Of a DNA stretch of 64,000 nucleotides, positions 1-8,886 are shown one piece after another. Both the position numbers and the translations under genes were made by a program. Position 1 is the stretch's first letter; each line of letters starts with the position of its first letter. This DNA is from Flavobacteriales bacterium (GTDB lineage: Bacteria; Bacteroidota; Bacteroidia; Flavobacteriales_F; PHOS-HE28), in assembly GCA_026129465.1 (NCBI GenBank), contig JAHCIA010000001.1, forward strand, positions 753,964 through 817,963, read 5' to 3'. Below the pieces are notes generated by a model. It was given only the letters and a program-made list of their open reading frames with translations, made no database searches and had not been told where the DNA came from.

Positions 1-1521
1 CCCGCGTCCGAGGTCCACCGTGCGCACGATGCCATTGTCGATGCGCGACACGCCTTTCACCGTGCTGCCCACCCAGATGGTACCCTTGCTGTCGCGATAG
101 AGCGCCTTCACATGGTTGTTGGCCAGGCCCTCCGCTTCGGTGTACACCATGGGCACGGTGCCGGAGGAAGGGATGTGCCTTCGCACGCCGTTGAAGCCGC
201 CCACCCAGATCTCGCCCGATTGGCCCGCTTCGAGCGCCGTGGCCGTTCCGAAGCCCAGTCCCGCGCTGATCTCCACCTCGTTCTGGATGCGGCCGGTGCG
301 CGGATCGAAGCGCGATACGCCCGCGTTCTCCGTGCCGATCCAGATCCAGCCCTTGTCGTCCTCCACCAGGCAGCGGATGAAATTGCTGGGCAGGCCCCTG
401 CCCTGTTGCACGGTGATCGTGCTTTCGAGTTTACCACTGGGGCCCAGGATCACCAGGCCGCCATTGGTGCCGATCCAGGTGCGGCCCTGTCGGTCCTCCA
501 GCAGGGCGAAGACCTGCGGATCGGTGAGGCCGTCAGGCTCTCCGAAGCCCACGAAATATTCGCCCTTGAAGATGTCCAGGCCGTTGTCTTGCGTGCCGAT
601 GAGCAGGTTGCCTTCGCGGTCGCGCGTGATGCAGCGCACGAAGAGGCTGTGCAGGCCATTTCCGGTGTGGAAGGTGCGCGTGCCTTCCGGTCCGATCACG
701 GCGGCACCGCCATCGATGGTCCCCACCCATACACGTCCCTCGGCATCCTCGCCGAAACAGATGACCGTGGAGGAGCGCAGACCATTGGAGATGTCGTGCC
801 TGGAGGGTGCACCGCCAGCAGCGGAAAAGCGGAAAGCGCCGCCGCCTTGTGTGCCCACCCACAGGTCGTGGCGACTATCCTCATGGATCGCCGTGGGTTG
901 GAAGATGCCATGCACACCAGGCAGGTCCAGTGTGGTAAGCTTGCCATCGCGCCAGGCACGGACCTGACCGCCGTCTTCCACCAGCAGCAGGCGGCCATCG
1001 TGGGAGGTGATCACGCCCAGGAGCTTGTCACGCAGTCCTTCCGCCTGGCCCATGCGTTCGGCCTTCAGGTCATCTTCCGCGTCGGTGGGATCGAAGCGCC
1101 AGAGACCATGGCCCACGGTGGCCGCCCAAATGTGGCCCTCCGCGTCCTGCGCCAATCCGGTCACCGCGCTGTTCATGCCCGGCGCCAGGTCGAAGGCCTT
1201 GAAGGAACGGTCATTGTAGCGGGTGATGCCACCATCCAGGTGACCGGCCCACAGCATGCCATCACGATCGATGAGGATGGTGCGTGCTCCGTTGCTGGCC
1301 GCTCCCTTGTCCGTTCCGTGGTTCACCACCTCGATGCCGTCATAGCTGGCCAGACCGGTCTCCGTACCCAGCCAGACCAGGCCATGGCGGTCCTGCACAG
1401 CGGCGTACACCTTGGCCGAGAGTCCCTGCGCCACGGAGATGTTCTCGAAGAAGAAGCGTTGCGCCCCAGCGGTGAAGGCGAGCGCCGTGAGCAGGGACGT
1501 GGCGACAAGACGCTGTTTCAT
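1..1521 (-). CDS. Reg_prop beta-propeller sensor protein, N-terminal part (cut by window edge)
   Basis: The reading frame is open for 507 codons from ATG 1521 to the first base of the window, so the C-terminus is missing. It begins with a signal peptide (MKQRLVATSLLTALAFTAGA) and then carries about ten two-component-regulator propeller repeats of the form WxGTxxGLxxYDG, for example VWLGTETGLASYDG, LWAGHLDGGITRYN, LWVGTQGGGAFRF and IWIGTENAGVSRFD. In Bacteroidota such periplasmic seven-bladed propellers usually sit ahead of a Y_Y_Y domain, a membrane helix and a histidine kinase or a LuxR/LytTR output domain. Which output this protein has lies outside the window. The start overlaps the stop of the TPR/caspase gene by 4 bp (ATGA), so the two are probably translated together. 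Confidence 0.85.
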   Translation of the reverse strand, partial: MKQRLVATSLLTALAFTAGAQRFFFENISVAQGLSAKVYAAVQDRHGLVWLGTETGLASYDGIEVVNHGTDKGAASNGARTILIDRDGMLWAGHLDGGITRYNDRSFKAFDLAPGMNSAVTGLAQDAEGHIWAATVGHGLWRFDPTDAEDDLKAERMGQAEGLRDKLLGVITSHDGRLLLVEDGGQVRAWRDGKLTTLDLPGVHGIFQPTAIHEDSRHDLWVGTQGGGAFRFSAAGGAPSRHDISNGLRSSTVICFGEDAEGRVWVGTIDGGAAVIGPEGTRTFHTGNGLHSLFVRCITRDREGNLLIGTQDNGLDIFKGEYFVGFGEPDGLTDPQVFALLEDRQGRTWIGTNGGLVILGPSGKLESTITVQQGRGLPSNFIRCLVEDDKGWIWIGTENAGVSRFDPRTGRIQNEVEISAGLGFGTATALEAGQSGEIWVGGFNGVRRHIPSSGTVPMVYTEAEGLANNHVKALYRDSKGTIWVGSTVKGVSRIDNGIVRTVDLGRG

Positions 1522-3683
1522 CGCGTGAGGTCGAAGAAGGATGGATCGCCCGAGGCGGCGTCGGACACCACCACCGTGTTGTTCACGCTGTCGCTATAGT
1601 TCTGCATCTGTGCCTTCAGCGATCCGTAGTTGAAGAAGCTGTAGATGTCGTCCGGCCTTGCGTCCACCGGTATCCAGTAGGCGCGGCCGCCCACGGTTCG
1701 TCCGTGGCCGCTGTACCACACCAGGATGGTGTTCACCTTGCCCGTGCGGACCAGATCGCGCAGCTCCACGTTGAAGAGGCGCTCCATCTGCTGCTTGGTA
1801 AGATTCTTCTTGTGGATGGTGCGCTGCACGTTGTAGTTGGCGAAGGCCTTCTGCATGCGCGCGGCTTCCGCAGGTCCGTTCTGTATGCCTGGGAAAGAAC
1901 GATAGTCACCGTTTTCGATGTGCACCAGCCATGTGACGCCCGTGGCGTTGGATGGAGCGGGCGCGGCGGGTTTGACCGCCGCGACCGCCTCGGCCCTGCG
2001 CACGATGTTGAAGGTCTCCTCGGCAGTGTTGCCGTACTGGTCTTCCGCGCGGATGGTGAAGCGGTCCTTGTCCTTCACATCCAGCTTGATGCTGAAGTCG
2101 GGATCGAGCCGGTCGGAGGCGTAGCTCGCGTTCACACCGTTCACCGTAACGAGCCGGATCATGCTGGCATCCTGCACCGTGCCTTCGATGAAGAGTTCCG
2201 TGGCACCGGCACCGATGGTCACATCGCGGGCCGCACCGGGTTTGGGCGACGTGAGGGCGATCACCGGGGCCACGCCCTCCGAGCGCTCCACCCGCAGCAA
2301 TTCGGTGCTGAAGTTGTCGTAGACGTCGGTGGCCCGCACCTCGATCTCCTTGTCGGTGGGCGCGAACGGTATGGTCACCACGAAGCTGGGGTCCTTCTCG
2401 TCCTTGGCGAAGTCGGCGGGGACACCGTTCACCGTGATGCTCTTCAGCAGGCTCTTGTCTCGCACATAGCCGGAGACCTTCACATGCCGCAGCGCCGCGG
2501 ACACCTGCACCAGGTCGCCAATGCGGAAAGGCTCCACCACGTTGACCACCGGGGGGTCGCCCTCCCGGTTCATCTCATAGAGCAGTCCGGCGATCCGGTC
2601 GCGCGATGCGGCGATCTGCTGACGCTGTGCATCACTGTTCCCACCACGTTGGTCCACGGCACGCTGGGCCAGGTCCAGGTCGCGCAGCGCGCCATCGAGG
2701 TCAAGATTGGCTTCGCGGCATTCGGCGCGGAAGAGCAAGGCCTCCAGATCGTTGGGGTCCTCCAGCACCACACGGTTCAGGTCGTTCACGGCGTTCTGAT
2801 GCTGGCCATAGCCGTGGTAGTAGCGCGCCCGTTGCATATAGACGTCGCGGTCCGTGCGCTCCAACGCGATGCAGCGGCTGATGTCGTCGATGGACTTGGC
2901 GTACTCCTTCAGCTTCGCGTAGGCCTTGCTGCGCGTGAAGAGCGCGTCGGTGTACTGCGGGTCGAGTTCCAGCGCGCGTGTGCATTTCTCCACGGCCTGG
3001 TCCAGGGTGCGCATGCGCATGGCGGCCGCGGTGTACGTCTCGTGCAGGGCAAGCTTCGTTTCCGCCAGGGCCACATAGGCGGGCAGATAGAGGTGGTTCC
3101 AGGCCAGCACTTGGTCCAGGTCGGCCTCTGCGGCCTTGTAGTCGCGCATGGCCATGCGTACCAGCGCGTGCGTGTAGTGTGAATCGGTGGTGGCCTTTAG
3201 CGCCAGGGCCCGGTCGGAAGCGTTCACGGCGCGGTCCAGGTCGTTGAGCGCGAGGCTCGCACGCGTGAGCAGCAGCAACGCCCGCATGGACTTCGGGTCC
3301 CGGCGCAGGGCCTGTTCGCAGAGGTCGCGCGCCACGGTGAAGCTGTCCACCTCCATGCTGGCGTCCGCGGCATCCACGGCGAGCACGGCATCGGTGGGGC
3401 GTTGGGCCACGGCGTTGCGCAGATCGGTGGCCGCCATGTCCTTCCGGCCGAGCAGGGTGAACACTTCGGCCCGCGCACGATAGGCCTCGATCAGGCCCGG
3501 CTCCACGGCGATGGCCAACCCGTACTTCTCGGCCGCGCGTTCAAGTTCCTGCTGCTTGCGCAGGGCATGGCCCTCCTTCAGAAAGGGCTTGCCGGATTGG
3601 GCCATGGCCGAACCGGCCAGGATGAACAACAGACACACCGGCAGCAAGCGCCGGAGGACGACGTGACGTGGTGGTAGGAACAT
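1518..3683 (-). CDS. TPR protein with truncated, cysteine-less caspase-like domain
   Basis: 721 residues from ATG 3683, chosen because it opens a signal peptide (MFLPPRHVVLRRLLPVCLLF, ending GSAMAQ); the frame stays open further upstream without a leader. Roughly residues 30-370 are TPR repeats, followed by repeated modules in which ITVNGV and LVTVNGV strands recur. The last ~130 residues resemble a C14 caspase p20 domain: WLVHIENGDY, then the catalytic-His motif WYSGHG. Where homologues have DACxSGPSFY, this protein reads SDAASGDPSFF, so the nucleophile cysteine is an alanine. The protein ends four residues later without a p10 segment. Family knowledge suggests a periplasmic or surface scaffold; loss of protease activity is my inference. 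It overlaps the downstream propeller gene by 4 bp. Confidence 0.8.
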   Translation of the reverse strand: MFLPPRHVVLRRLLPVCLLFILAGSAMAQSGKPFLKEGHALRKQQELERAAEKYGLAIAVEPGLIEAYRARAEVFTLLGRKDMAATDLRNAVAQRPTDAVLAVDAADASMEVDSFTVARDLCEQALRRDPKSMRALLLLTRASLALNDLDRAVNASDRALALKATTDSHYTHALVRMAMRDYKAAEADLDQVLAWNHLYLPAYVALAETKLALHETYTAAAMRMRTLDQAVEKCTRALELDPQYTDALFTRSKAYAKLKEYAKSIDDISRCIALERTDRDVYMQRARYYHGYGQHQNAVNDLNRVVLEDPNDLEALLFRAECREANLDLDGALRDLDLAQRAVDQRGGNSDAQRQQIAASRDRIAGLLYEMNREGDPPVVNVVEPFRIGDLVQVSAALRHVKVSGYVRDKSLLKSITVNGVPADFAKDEKDPSFVVTIPFAPTDKEIEVRATDVYDNFSTELLRVERSEGVAPVIALTSPKPGAARDVTIGAGATELFIEGTVQDASMIRLVTVNGVNASYASDRLDPDFSIKLDVKDKDRFTIRAEDQYGNTAEETFNIVRRAEAVAAVKPAAPAPSNATGVTWLVHIENGDYRSFPGIQNGPAEAARMQKAFANYNVQRTIHKKNLTKQQMERLFNVELRDLVRTGKVNTILVWYSGHGRTVGGRAYWIPVDARPDDIYSFFNYGSLKAQMQNYSDSVNNTVVVSDAASGDPSFFDLTR

Positions 3684-3702
3684 CGGAACGGTGGCAGGCG
3701 AC

Positions 3703-3710
3703 CAAATGTA
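3703..3710 (-). promoter_or_regulatory. -7 box upstream of the TPR/caspase gene
   Basis: The minus strand reads TACATTTG, a full match to the Bacteroidota -7 consensus TAnnTTTG, 19 nt before ATG 3683. No clear -33 TTTG is visible. Confidence 0.5.
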
Positions 3711-3739
3711 GGCCGGAGGCACAGTTCCGCGATAGCGGC

Positions 3740-5203
3740 TCAGACCCGGAAGCGCAGGAAACCGAAGCTGTAGGAGACCATGCCGGGATCCTGGATGAAG
3801 AGCGAGAGCACGTCGCGCGTGGCGACTCCTCCCTCCCATCCGCCCTTCACGGAGCGGAAGGCGAGACCGAAGGGCACGAGAGTCTTGTACATGCCGCCCA
3901 GCCCCAGGCCGGTGTTGAGACCCAACCAGGGCGTGGCCATGAACTCACCTCCCACACCATACATGGGCGCGGTCAGGTTCCCTGGGGTCTCGTTCATGGG
4001 CACCACCACGTCGAAGCCCACCTGGGTCTTCTCCTTGATCCAGAAGGCGCCACCGGCGCGCAACTGCATGGGCATGGCCACCTGCTTTTCCTTGAGGCCC
4101 TCCCATTGCAGCACGCCATCATCACCGAAGAAGCGTTGTGCCTGGTCGTAGAAGTTGTAGTTGTCGAAACCGCCATGGTCGATCCGTTCCAGCACTTCGT
4201 CCGCAGCGGTGTAAACGTTGCCGTTCCACGTGATGGAGCCGATGTTGACGACCGCGAGCCCGAAGCGCATGGAGCCTTCCTTCTCCATGGCCAGGCCGAT
4301 ATCGCCGGAGAAGCCCTTGCCCACCGAGGTGAAACCCGAGCCCACAAGCGCGCTGGGATTGGTGAACGAGGCCGTGCCGTAGTTGATGTCATAGCCGGGT
4401 GACAAGGAGGAGTACGCCGTGAGCCTGCCGCCATCCTCACTGATCTCCATGATGCCGAGGCCCTGCAGGTAGCGCAAGGTGATGCCCGCGTGCAGGTCCC
4501 ATGCGCCCATGCGCGTCATGCGACGGCCCCAGCCCAATGCGTATTCGCGCACCCACTGGTGGGTGATGGTGCTTCCGTCCATCACCTGCGTGATGCGCCT
4601 TGGCGAACTGGCCAGCCCATAGCGGACCTGCCCGGCCTGCTCCACAGTGAGATCGGCGCGGGCCACCGTATCACCCGTGGTGAGGACCACCAGATCGAAG
4701 TAGGCCGCGTTGTAGCCCTGGAAGAGAATGCTGGAGGCCTCCCTGCCGAAAGTGCTGTACCACTGGATGCGGTCCATCACCTGGAATGCGAAGGCACCCG
4801 CGCTGTCCGTGTGCAGTGTGAACCCGATGCCGCGCACATCGATGTTGGCGGTGAAATCCTTGCCAGCGAAGGCGGTGGCCGCCATTTGCTTCTGCTGTGC
4901 GTTGAACTTGATGTTGTTGTCCTTGAGGAAATGCTCGTTGATGTCCTTGCGCGTCAAGGCGTCGCAATACACCGACCCGGAGACCTCCAGCAGACCGAAG
5001 GTGACCTTCTTGTCCTCGTAGGGCAGCTTGATGCCCAGGTTGGCCGGGTTGATGCCGATGGCCTGGTAGTCCGTGGCGAAGGCCGTGGACACCCATTTGC
5101 CGGTGTGCAGGAAGGCGGCGCCTTCCATTTGGGCGGCAACCGTGGTGGATAGGACCAGCCCCAGCACCATCAGCGCCAGGGCGGCGTAAATGCGGTGGAA
5201 CAT
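3740..5203 (-). CDS. DUF5723 family outer-membrane protein
   Basis: 487 residues with a signal peptide (MFHRIYAALALMVLG, cleaved after TTVAAQ). The mature N-terminus contains DYQAIGINPANLGIK, the hallmark of DUF5723, a Bacteroidota family predicted to form an outer-membrane beta-barrel. The rest alternates amphipathic strands with Gly/aromatic residues and ends SFGFLRFRV, a C-terminal aromatic strand of the kind BAM recognises. The biochemical role is not known. It lies 70 bp downstream of fabI and 56 bp upstream of the TPR/caspase gene, and has its own -7 box within an inverted repeat. Confidence 0.8.
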   Translation of the reverse strand: MFHRIYAALALMVLGLVLSTTVAAQMEGAAFLHTGKWVSTAFATDYQAIGINPANLGIKLPYEDKKVTFGLLEVSGSVYCDALTRKDINEHFLKDNNIKFNAQQKQMAATAFAGKDFTANIDVRGIGFTLHTDSAGAFAFQVMDRIQWYSTFGREASSILFQGYNAAYFDLVVLTTGDTVARADLTVEQAGQVRYGLASSPRRITQVMDGSTITHQWVREYALGWGRRMTRMGAWDLHAGITLRYLQGLGIMEISEDGGRLTAYSSLSPGYDINYGTASFTNPSALVGSGFTSVGKGFSGDIGLAMEKEGSMRFGLAVVNIGSITWNGNVYTAADEVLERIDHGGFDNYNFYDQAQRFFGDDGVLQWEGLKEKQVAMPMQLRAGGAFWIKEKTQVGFDVVVPMNETPGNLTAPMYGVGGEFMATPWLGLNTGLGLGGMYKTLVPFGLAFRSVKGGWEGGVATRDVLSLFIQDPGMVSYSFGFLRFRV

Positions 5204-5217
5204 GGTGGCAGGGCTTT

Positions 5218-5236
5218 GGTCTACGAAATGTAGACC
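5218..5236. promoter_or_regulatory. Perfect inverted repeat over the -7 box of the DUF5723 gene
   Basis: GGTCTAC-GAAAT-GTAGACC is a perfect 7-bp inverted repeat. It contains the minus-strand -7 element TACATTTC (5225-5232), 21 nt before ATG 5203. Its position suits a repressor operator, or a small hairpin at the start of the transcript. Confidence 0.4.
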
Positions 5237-5273
5237 GCCGCCTGCGCCGTTTCCAAGCGTTGTAACTTTTTCT

Positions 5274-6086
5274 TCAGCCGGTGAACTTGTCCATCACCTC
5301 GGGGGTAACGCCCGTGGCGCTGAAGCCGCCATCGTGGAAGAGGTTCTGCATGGTGACGTAGCGCGTGAGGTCGCTGAAGAGGGCGATGCAGTAGTTGGCG
5401 CAGGCTTCAGCAGGCGCATTGCCCAGCGGACTCATGGCCTGCGCGAATCCGAAGAAGCCGTCGAAGCCTTTCACGCCGCTGCCCGCCGTGGTCCAGGTGG
5501 GGCTCTGGCTCACGGTGTTCACACGCACCCCTTTGGCCTTGCCCAGCCGGTAGCCCCAACCGCGTGTAATGGACTCCAGGAGGGCCTTGGCGTCGGCCAT
5601 GTCACCGTAGTCTGGGAACACGCGTTGCGCGGCGATGTAGCTCAGGGCCACCACGCTGCCGCCCTGCGCCAGGGCATCGGCCTTGTGCGCCGCCTGCAGC
5701 ATGCGGTGCAGGCTCATGGCGCTCACGTCCAGCGTCTGCTTGTACCATTCATAATTCAGATCGTCGTAGCTGCGGCCCTTGCGCACATTGGGACTCATGC
5801 CGATGCTGTGCAGGATGAAATCGAGCGGACCGCCGAGTTTCTCCACCGCCCCATCGAACAGGGCCTTCAGATCGGTGTCGTTGGTGGCATCGGCGGGGAT
5901 GATGGCGCTGCCGGTGGCCTCGGCCAGTTTGTTGATCTCGCCCATGCGCATGGCCACCGGGGCATTGCTCAGCACGAAGGCGCCACCCTCTGCGTGGGCC
6001 AGTTCGGCCACCTTCCAGGCGATGCTTTGGTCGTTGAGTGCACCGGTGATGATGCCGCGTTTGCCTTTGAGGAGTCCGTAGGACAT
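5274..6086 (-). CDS. fabI: Enoyl-[acyl-carrier-protein] reductase (NADH) FabI
   Basis: 270 residues, the normal length for FabI, which catalyses the last reduction of each fatty-acid elongation cycle in the cytoplasm. The Rossmann start KRGIITGALNDQSIAWKVA has the FabI-type split glycine motif. The active site is SYIAAQRVFPDY at 149-160: Tyr150, Tyr160 and Lys167 give the characteristic Y-x6-K triad that separates FabI from ordinary SDRs. HSIGMSP (93-99) and the substrate loop near 205-230 are also recognisable. It lies 58 bp after recN and has its own -7 box. FabI is the target of triclosan-type inhibitors, and I see no FabK or FabV alternative in this window. Confidence 0.97.
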   Translation of the reverse strand: MSYGLLKGKRGIITGALNDQSIAWKVAELAHAEGGAFVLSNAPVAMRMGEINKLAEATGSAIIPADATNDTDLKALFDGAVEKLGGPLDFILHSIGMSPNVRKGRSYDDLNYEWYKQTLDVSAMSLHRMLQAAHKADALAQGGSVVALSYIAAQRVFPDYGDMADAKALLESITRGWGYRLGKAKGVRVNTVSQSPTWTTAGSGVKGFDGFFGFAQAMSPLGNAPAEACANYCIALFSDLTRYVTMQNLFHDGGFSATGVTPEVMDKFTG

Positions 6087-6105
6087 GATGTTCGATGTTG
6101 GCCGA

Positions 6106-6113
6106 CGAAGATA
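6106..6113 (-). promoter_or_regulatory. -7-like box upstream of fabI
   Basis: The minus strand reads TATCTTCG, matching TAnnTTTG at 7 of 8 positions, 19 nt before ATG 6086. Confidence 0.4.
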
Positions 6114-6144
6114 GCGGGCGTGCTCGACCGGGCCGGCCCCCGGC

Positions 6145-7800
6145 TCACCTGCCCTTCAGCAGCACGCGCGCATTCTCCAACGCCTGCTTGGTGAGCTTGC
6201 GGCCGCTGAGCATGCGTGCGATGGCCTCCACGCGACGCTCGTGGTCCAGCGGATCGATGGCGGTGCGCGTGCCGCCGGCATGCCCGTGCTTGCTCACCAG
6301 CAGGTGCTGCCGCGCCTTGCTGGCGATCTGCGGCAGGTGCGTGATGGCGATCACCTGGCGGCCTTGCGCCATGCGGGCGAGCAGATCGCCCACACGGTCG
6401 GCCACCTCGCCGCTGACACCGGTGTCGATCTCGTCGAAGAGCACCGTGGGCAGGTCGCGCGCATTGGCGCTGAGGGAGATCAGGGCCAGCATCACGCGCG
6501 ACAGCTCACCTCCGCTGGCGCCTTTCTCCAAAGGCACCGGGGGGCGATCGGCATTTGCGCTGAAGCAGGCCGCGATCCGGTCGAAGCCCTGTGGGCCGGG
6601 TTCCGGAGCGGTCGCGTGTTGGAAGATCAGCACGGCCTGCGGCATGCCCAGATCACGGAGCAGGGCCGTGGTGCGTTCACCCAGCGGACCGATTGCCGCT
6701 GCACGGGCCCTGGACAGTTCGGTGGCATGCCGCATCACGCGTTCGCGCAGAGCGGCCTCCTCGTGCTCCAGTTCCTTGATGCGATCGCCCAATGAGCCGA
6801 TGCCCGCGGCTTTCGTGGAAAGATCATCGCGCAACGCGATCAACGCCGCATTGTCCTTCACACGGTACTTCTGCTGCAGGCGCAGCAACAGGTCCAGCCG
6901 CTCGCGCAGGCGTTCGGCCTCGGCGGGATCGAGCGATACCGTGGTGGCCAGTGATGCCGACTCGGCGGCGATGTCCTTCAATTCGATCACCACACTTTCA
7001 AGCCGTGTGAACAGTGCCTTCACACCTTCATCCACACGCGCCGGCCGCAGCAGCATCTGCTTCAAACGCGCCAGCATGGACAACACGCCTTGGTCGCCGG
7101 AAAGGCCTTCATCCAGTCCGTTCAAGGCCTCGATCAGGTCCCCGGCATTGTCCGCGCGCGCCAGGGCCGATTCCAGCGGCTCCTGCTCATCGGCTTTGAT
7201 CCGCGCCTGTTCGAGCTCCGCCAGTTGGTGTTCGGTCAGGTCCAGCTCCGCGCGTGACCGGGCCTCCTCTTCGCGCATGGTCCTCAGCTGCTGTTCCGTC
7301 ACACGCCAGGCCTGGTGGATCTTCGTGTAGGCTGATGCCTCCGCCCTGCGGCCCGCATAATGGTCCACCAAGCCCAGTTGGAAGCGCGGATCGTTCAGCA
7401 ACAGGGTATGGTGCTGGCTATGCACATGCACCAGTCGCTCGGCCAGTTCGCGCAGCTGTTCCAAGCGCACGGGAGTGTCATTGATGAAAGCGCGCGAGCG
7501 GCCTCCGGGGTCGACCTGGCGGCGAAGGATGGCCGGGCTTTCCTGCGGCAGCCCCTGTTCCACGAACCAGGACGCGAGGTCCAGGCCGTCCACATCCACT
7601 TCCAACTCGATGACGCAGCGTCTTGCGGGATCGCGCAGTACACCCGCATCGGCGCGACCGCCCATGGCCAGTCCCAAGGCCCCCACCAGGATGCTCTTGC
7701 CACTGCCGGTCTCACCGGTGATGATCGTTAGACCATCGTCCAGCGCCAGGTCCAGTTCCTCGATCAGGAGGAAGTCGCGGATGTGGAGGCGGCGGAGCAT
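6145..7800 (-). CDS. recN: DNA repair protein RecN
   Basis: 551 residues, typical for RecN, an SMC-like ATPase that acts at double-strand breaks and tethers DNA ends. The N-terminal ATPase half starts LHIRDFLLIEELDLAL and has Walker A GETGSGKS at 29-36. A long central coiled-coil section (about 150-370) follows. The C-terminal half carries the ABC signature region (EKGASGGELSR), Walker B VLFDEID (453-459) with TGVSGEVA, and the H-loop AITHLPQIAS. It sits between porD and fabI. The 180 bp ahead of it hold no gene. Confidence 0.97.
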   Translation of the reverse strand: MLRRLHIRDFLLIEELDLALDDGLTIITGETGSGKSILVGALGLAMGGRADAGVLRDPARRCVIELEVDVDGLDLASWFVEQGLPQESPAILRRQVDPGGRSRAFINDTPVRLEQLRELAERLVHVHSQHHTLLLNDPRFQLGLVDHYAGRRAEASAYTKIHQAWRVTEQQLRTMREEEARSRAELDLTEHQLAELEQARIKADEQEPLESALARADNAGDLIEALNGLDEGLSGDQGVLSMLARLKQMLLRPARVDEGVKALFTRLESVVIELKDIAAESASLATTVSLDPAEAERLRERLDLLLRLQQKYRVKDNAALIALRDDLSTKAAGIGSLGDRIKELEHEEAALRERVMRHATELSRARAAAIGPLGERTTALLRDLGMPQAVLIFQHATAPEPGPQGFDRIAACFSANADRPPVPLEKGASGGELSRVMLALISLSANARDLPTVLFDEIDTGVSGEVADRVGDLLARMAQGRQVIAITHLPQIASKARQHLLVSKHGHAGGTRTAIDPLDHERRVEAIARMLSGRKLTKQALENARVLLKGR

Positions 7801-7980
7801 TTGAAGAGGACGTTGGAAGTTGGGATCCGGCCTGCCGCCTGGCAGGGTTGAGCAGTTGGATGTTGTTGGCCGTGTATCGCTTCGGCTTGCGACAGACGCA
7901 TGCGCGACGCAAACCTATTGGGAAGCGGCGTTCGACCGGGCAAAAAGAAGAAAATGGAACGGGGTGCCAGTGACGCGGGA

Positions 7981-8886
7981 TCAACTGCCGCGCATCATGT
8001 TCTGGTACTGGCTGATGTGGCCGGGGTCGATGATCTGCAAGGTGTTGAAGAGCTTCGACTTCTCCGCCGGATCGGCGGGCTTGTAGATCTCCACCAGCTC
8101 CTGGTACTTGGCGTTGAAGAAGACCTGCAGGTTGTAGCTGGCAGGCTTGGCCTGGTGCACGGTCTTGAGCTTTTCGATGCTCTGCGCAATGGTGCGGCGC
8201 GCGGCTACCACGTCCTCGGTCATGGTGTCCATGCCCTCACGGTGGTAGGTGTAGAGCAGTTCGCGGAAGGGGCGGAACACGGCCTGCACCTGGTTGTCCA
8301 TGAGCCAATAGCGGTTGCGCTCGCCTTCATAGGCCTTCCAGCCCGTTTCCGAGGCGCTCTGGGCGTTGTTCACCACCTGCTGGGCCAGGTTGTAGTAGTC
8401 CGTTCCGCCCAGGGGCGAGAAGGTGTCCCCATCCAAGCCCAGGATGAAGTAGGCATAGAAACCCAGCAAAGAGGACAGGTTGTTCAGGTGCCGCTCGGGC
8501 GTGAACTCGATCTGGGTGTTCTCCAGGAAGTTGAACTGCACCTGGTTGTCCACCAGATCCAGGATGGGGCTGGTGTAGTCTGTGCCGAACACGGGCCGCG
8601 AGTAGATCACCTGCAGGTTGCCCTCGAAGCGGTCCATGGTGGGCATGTTGGTGATGGTGAGCAGCATGTTGAGTTCGATGCGCTCGTGCGGGGCGTAATT
8701 GAAGTTGGTGAAGCGGCGGCTCTGGTAGAATTCCTTGATCGCCGTCTCCAACGACTGGAAGAAGCGCGGGGTGGCGTTGGCGATCTGCGGCGCGATGACG
8801 CTGATCTGGCAGTTGAACTCCTGGGCGCGCACCTTGGAGGTGAGCAGCACCAGGGGCAGCAGGAGGATCGGGAGTCGACGCATCAT
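7981..8886 (-). CDS. porD: DUF4835/PorD family protein (type IX secretion-associated)
   Basis: 301 residues with a signal peptide (MMRRLPILLLPLVLLTSKVRAQ). The mature part begins EFNCQISVIAP and contains conserved DUF4835 features: FNYAPHERIELNMLLTI, the Arg-Pro-Val-Phe/Asp-Tyr pair, and a helical C-terminal half (LGGTDYYNLAQQVVNNAQ). Pfam DUF4835 is now usually named PorD and is linked by genetics in Porphyromonas to T9SS cargo export; its mechanism is unclear. The start overlaps the coaBC stop by 4 bp. Three genes with T9SS sorting domains later in the window fit a working T9SS. I assign the family with confidence and the PorD name with less. Confidence 0.85.
   Translation of the reverse strand: MMRRLPILLLPLVLLTSKVRAQEFNCQISVIAPQIANATPRFFQSLETAIKEFYQSRRFTNFNYAPHERIELNMLLTITNMPTMDRFEGNLQVIYSRPVFGTDYTSPILDLVDNQVQFNFLENTQIEFTPERHLNNLSSLLGFYAYFILGLDGDTFSPLGGTDYYNLAQQVVNNAQSASETGWKAYEGERNRYWLMDNQVQAVFRPFRELLYTYHREGMDTMTEDVVAARRTIAQSIEKLKTVHQAKPASYNLQVFFNAKYQELVEIYKPADPAEKSKLFNTLQIIDPGHISQYQNMMRGS

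Noticed and set aside
112-1599. Long plus-strand frame (about 495 codons) across the left end
   Set aside because: It lies opposite the Reg_prop gene, whose repeats and signal peptide are clear. The plus-strand product has low-complexity His/Arg/Ala composition with no domain.
7801-7980. Possible small gene or RNA between porD and recN
   Set aside because: Only short frames without signal or domain and no convincing hairpin; left as plain intergenic.
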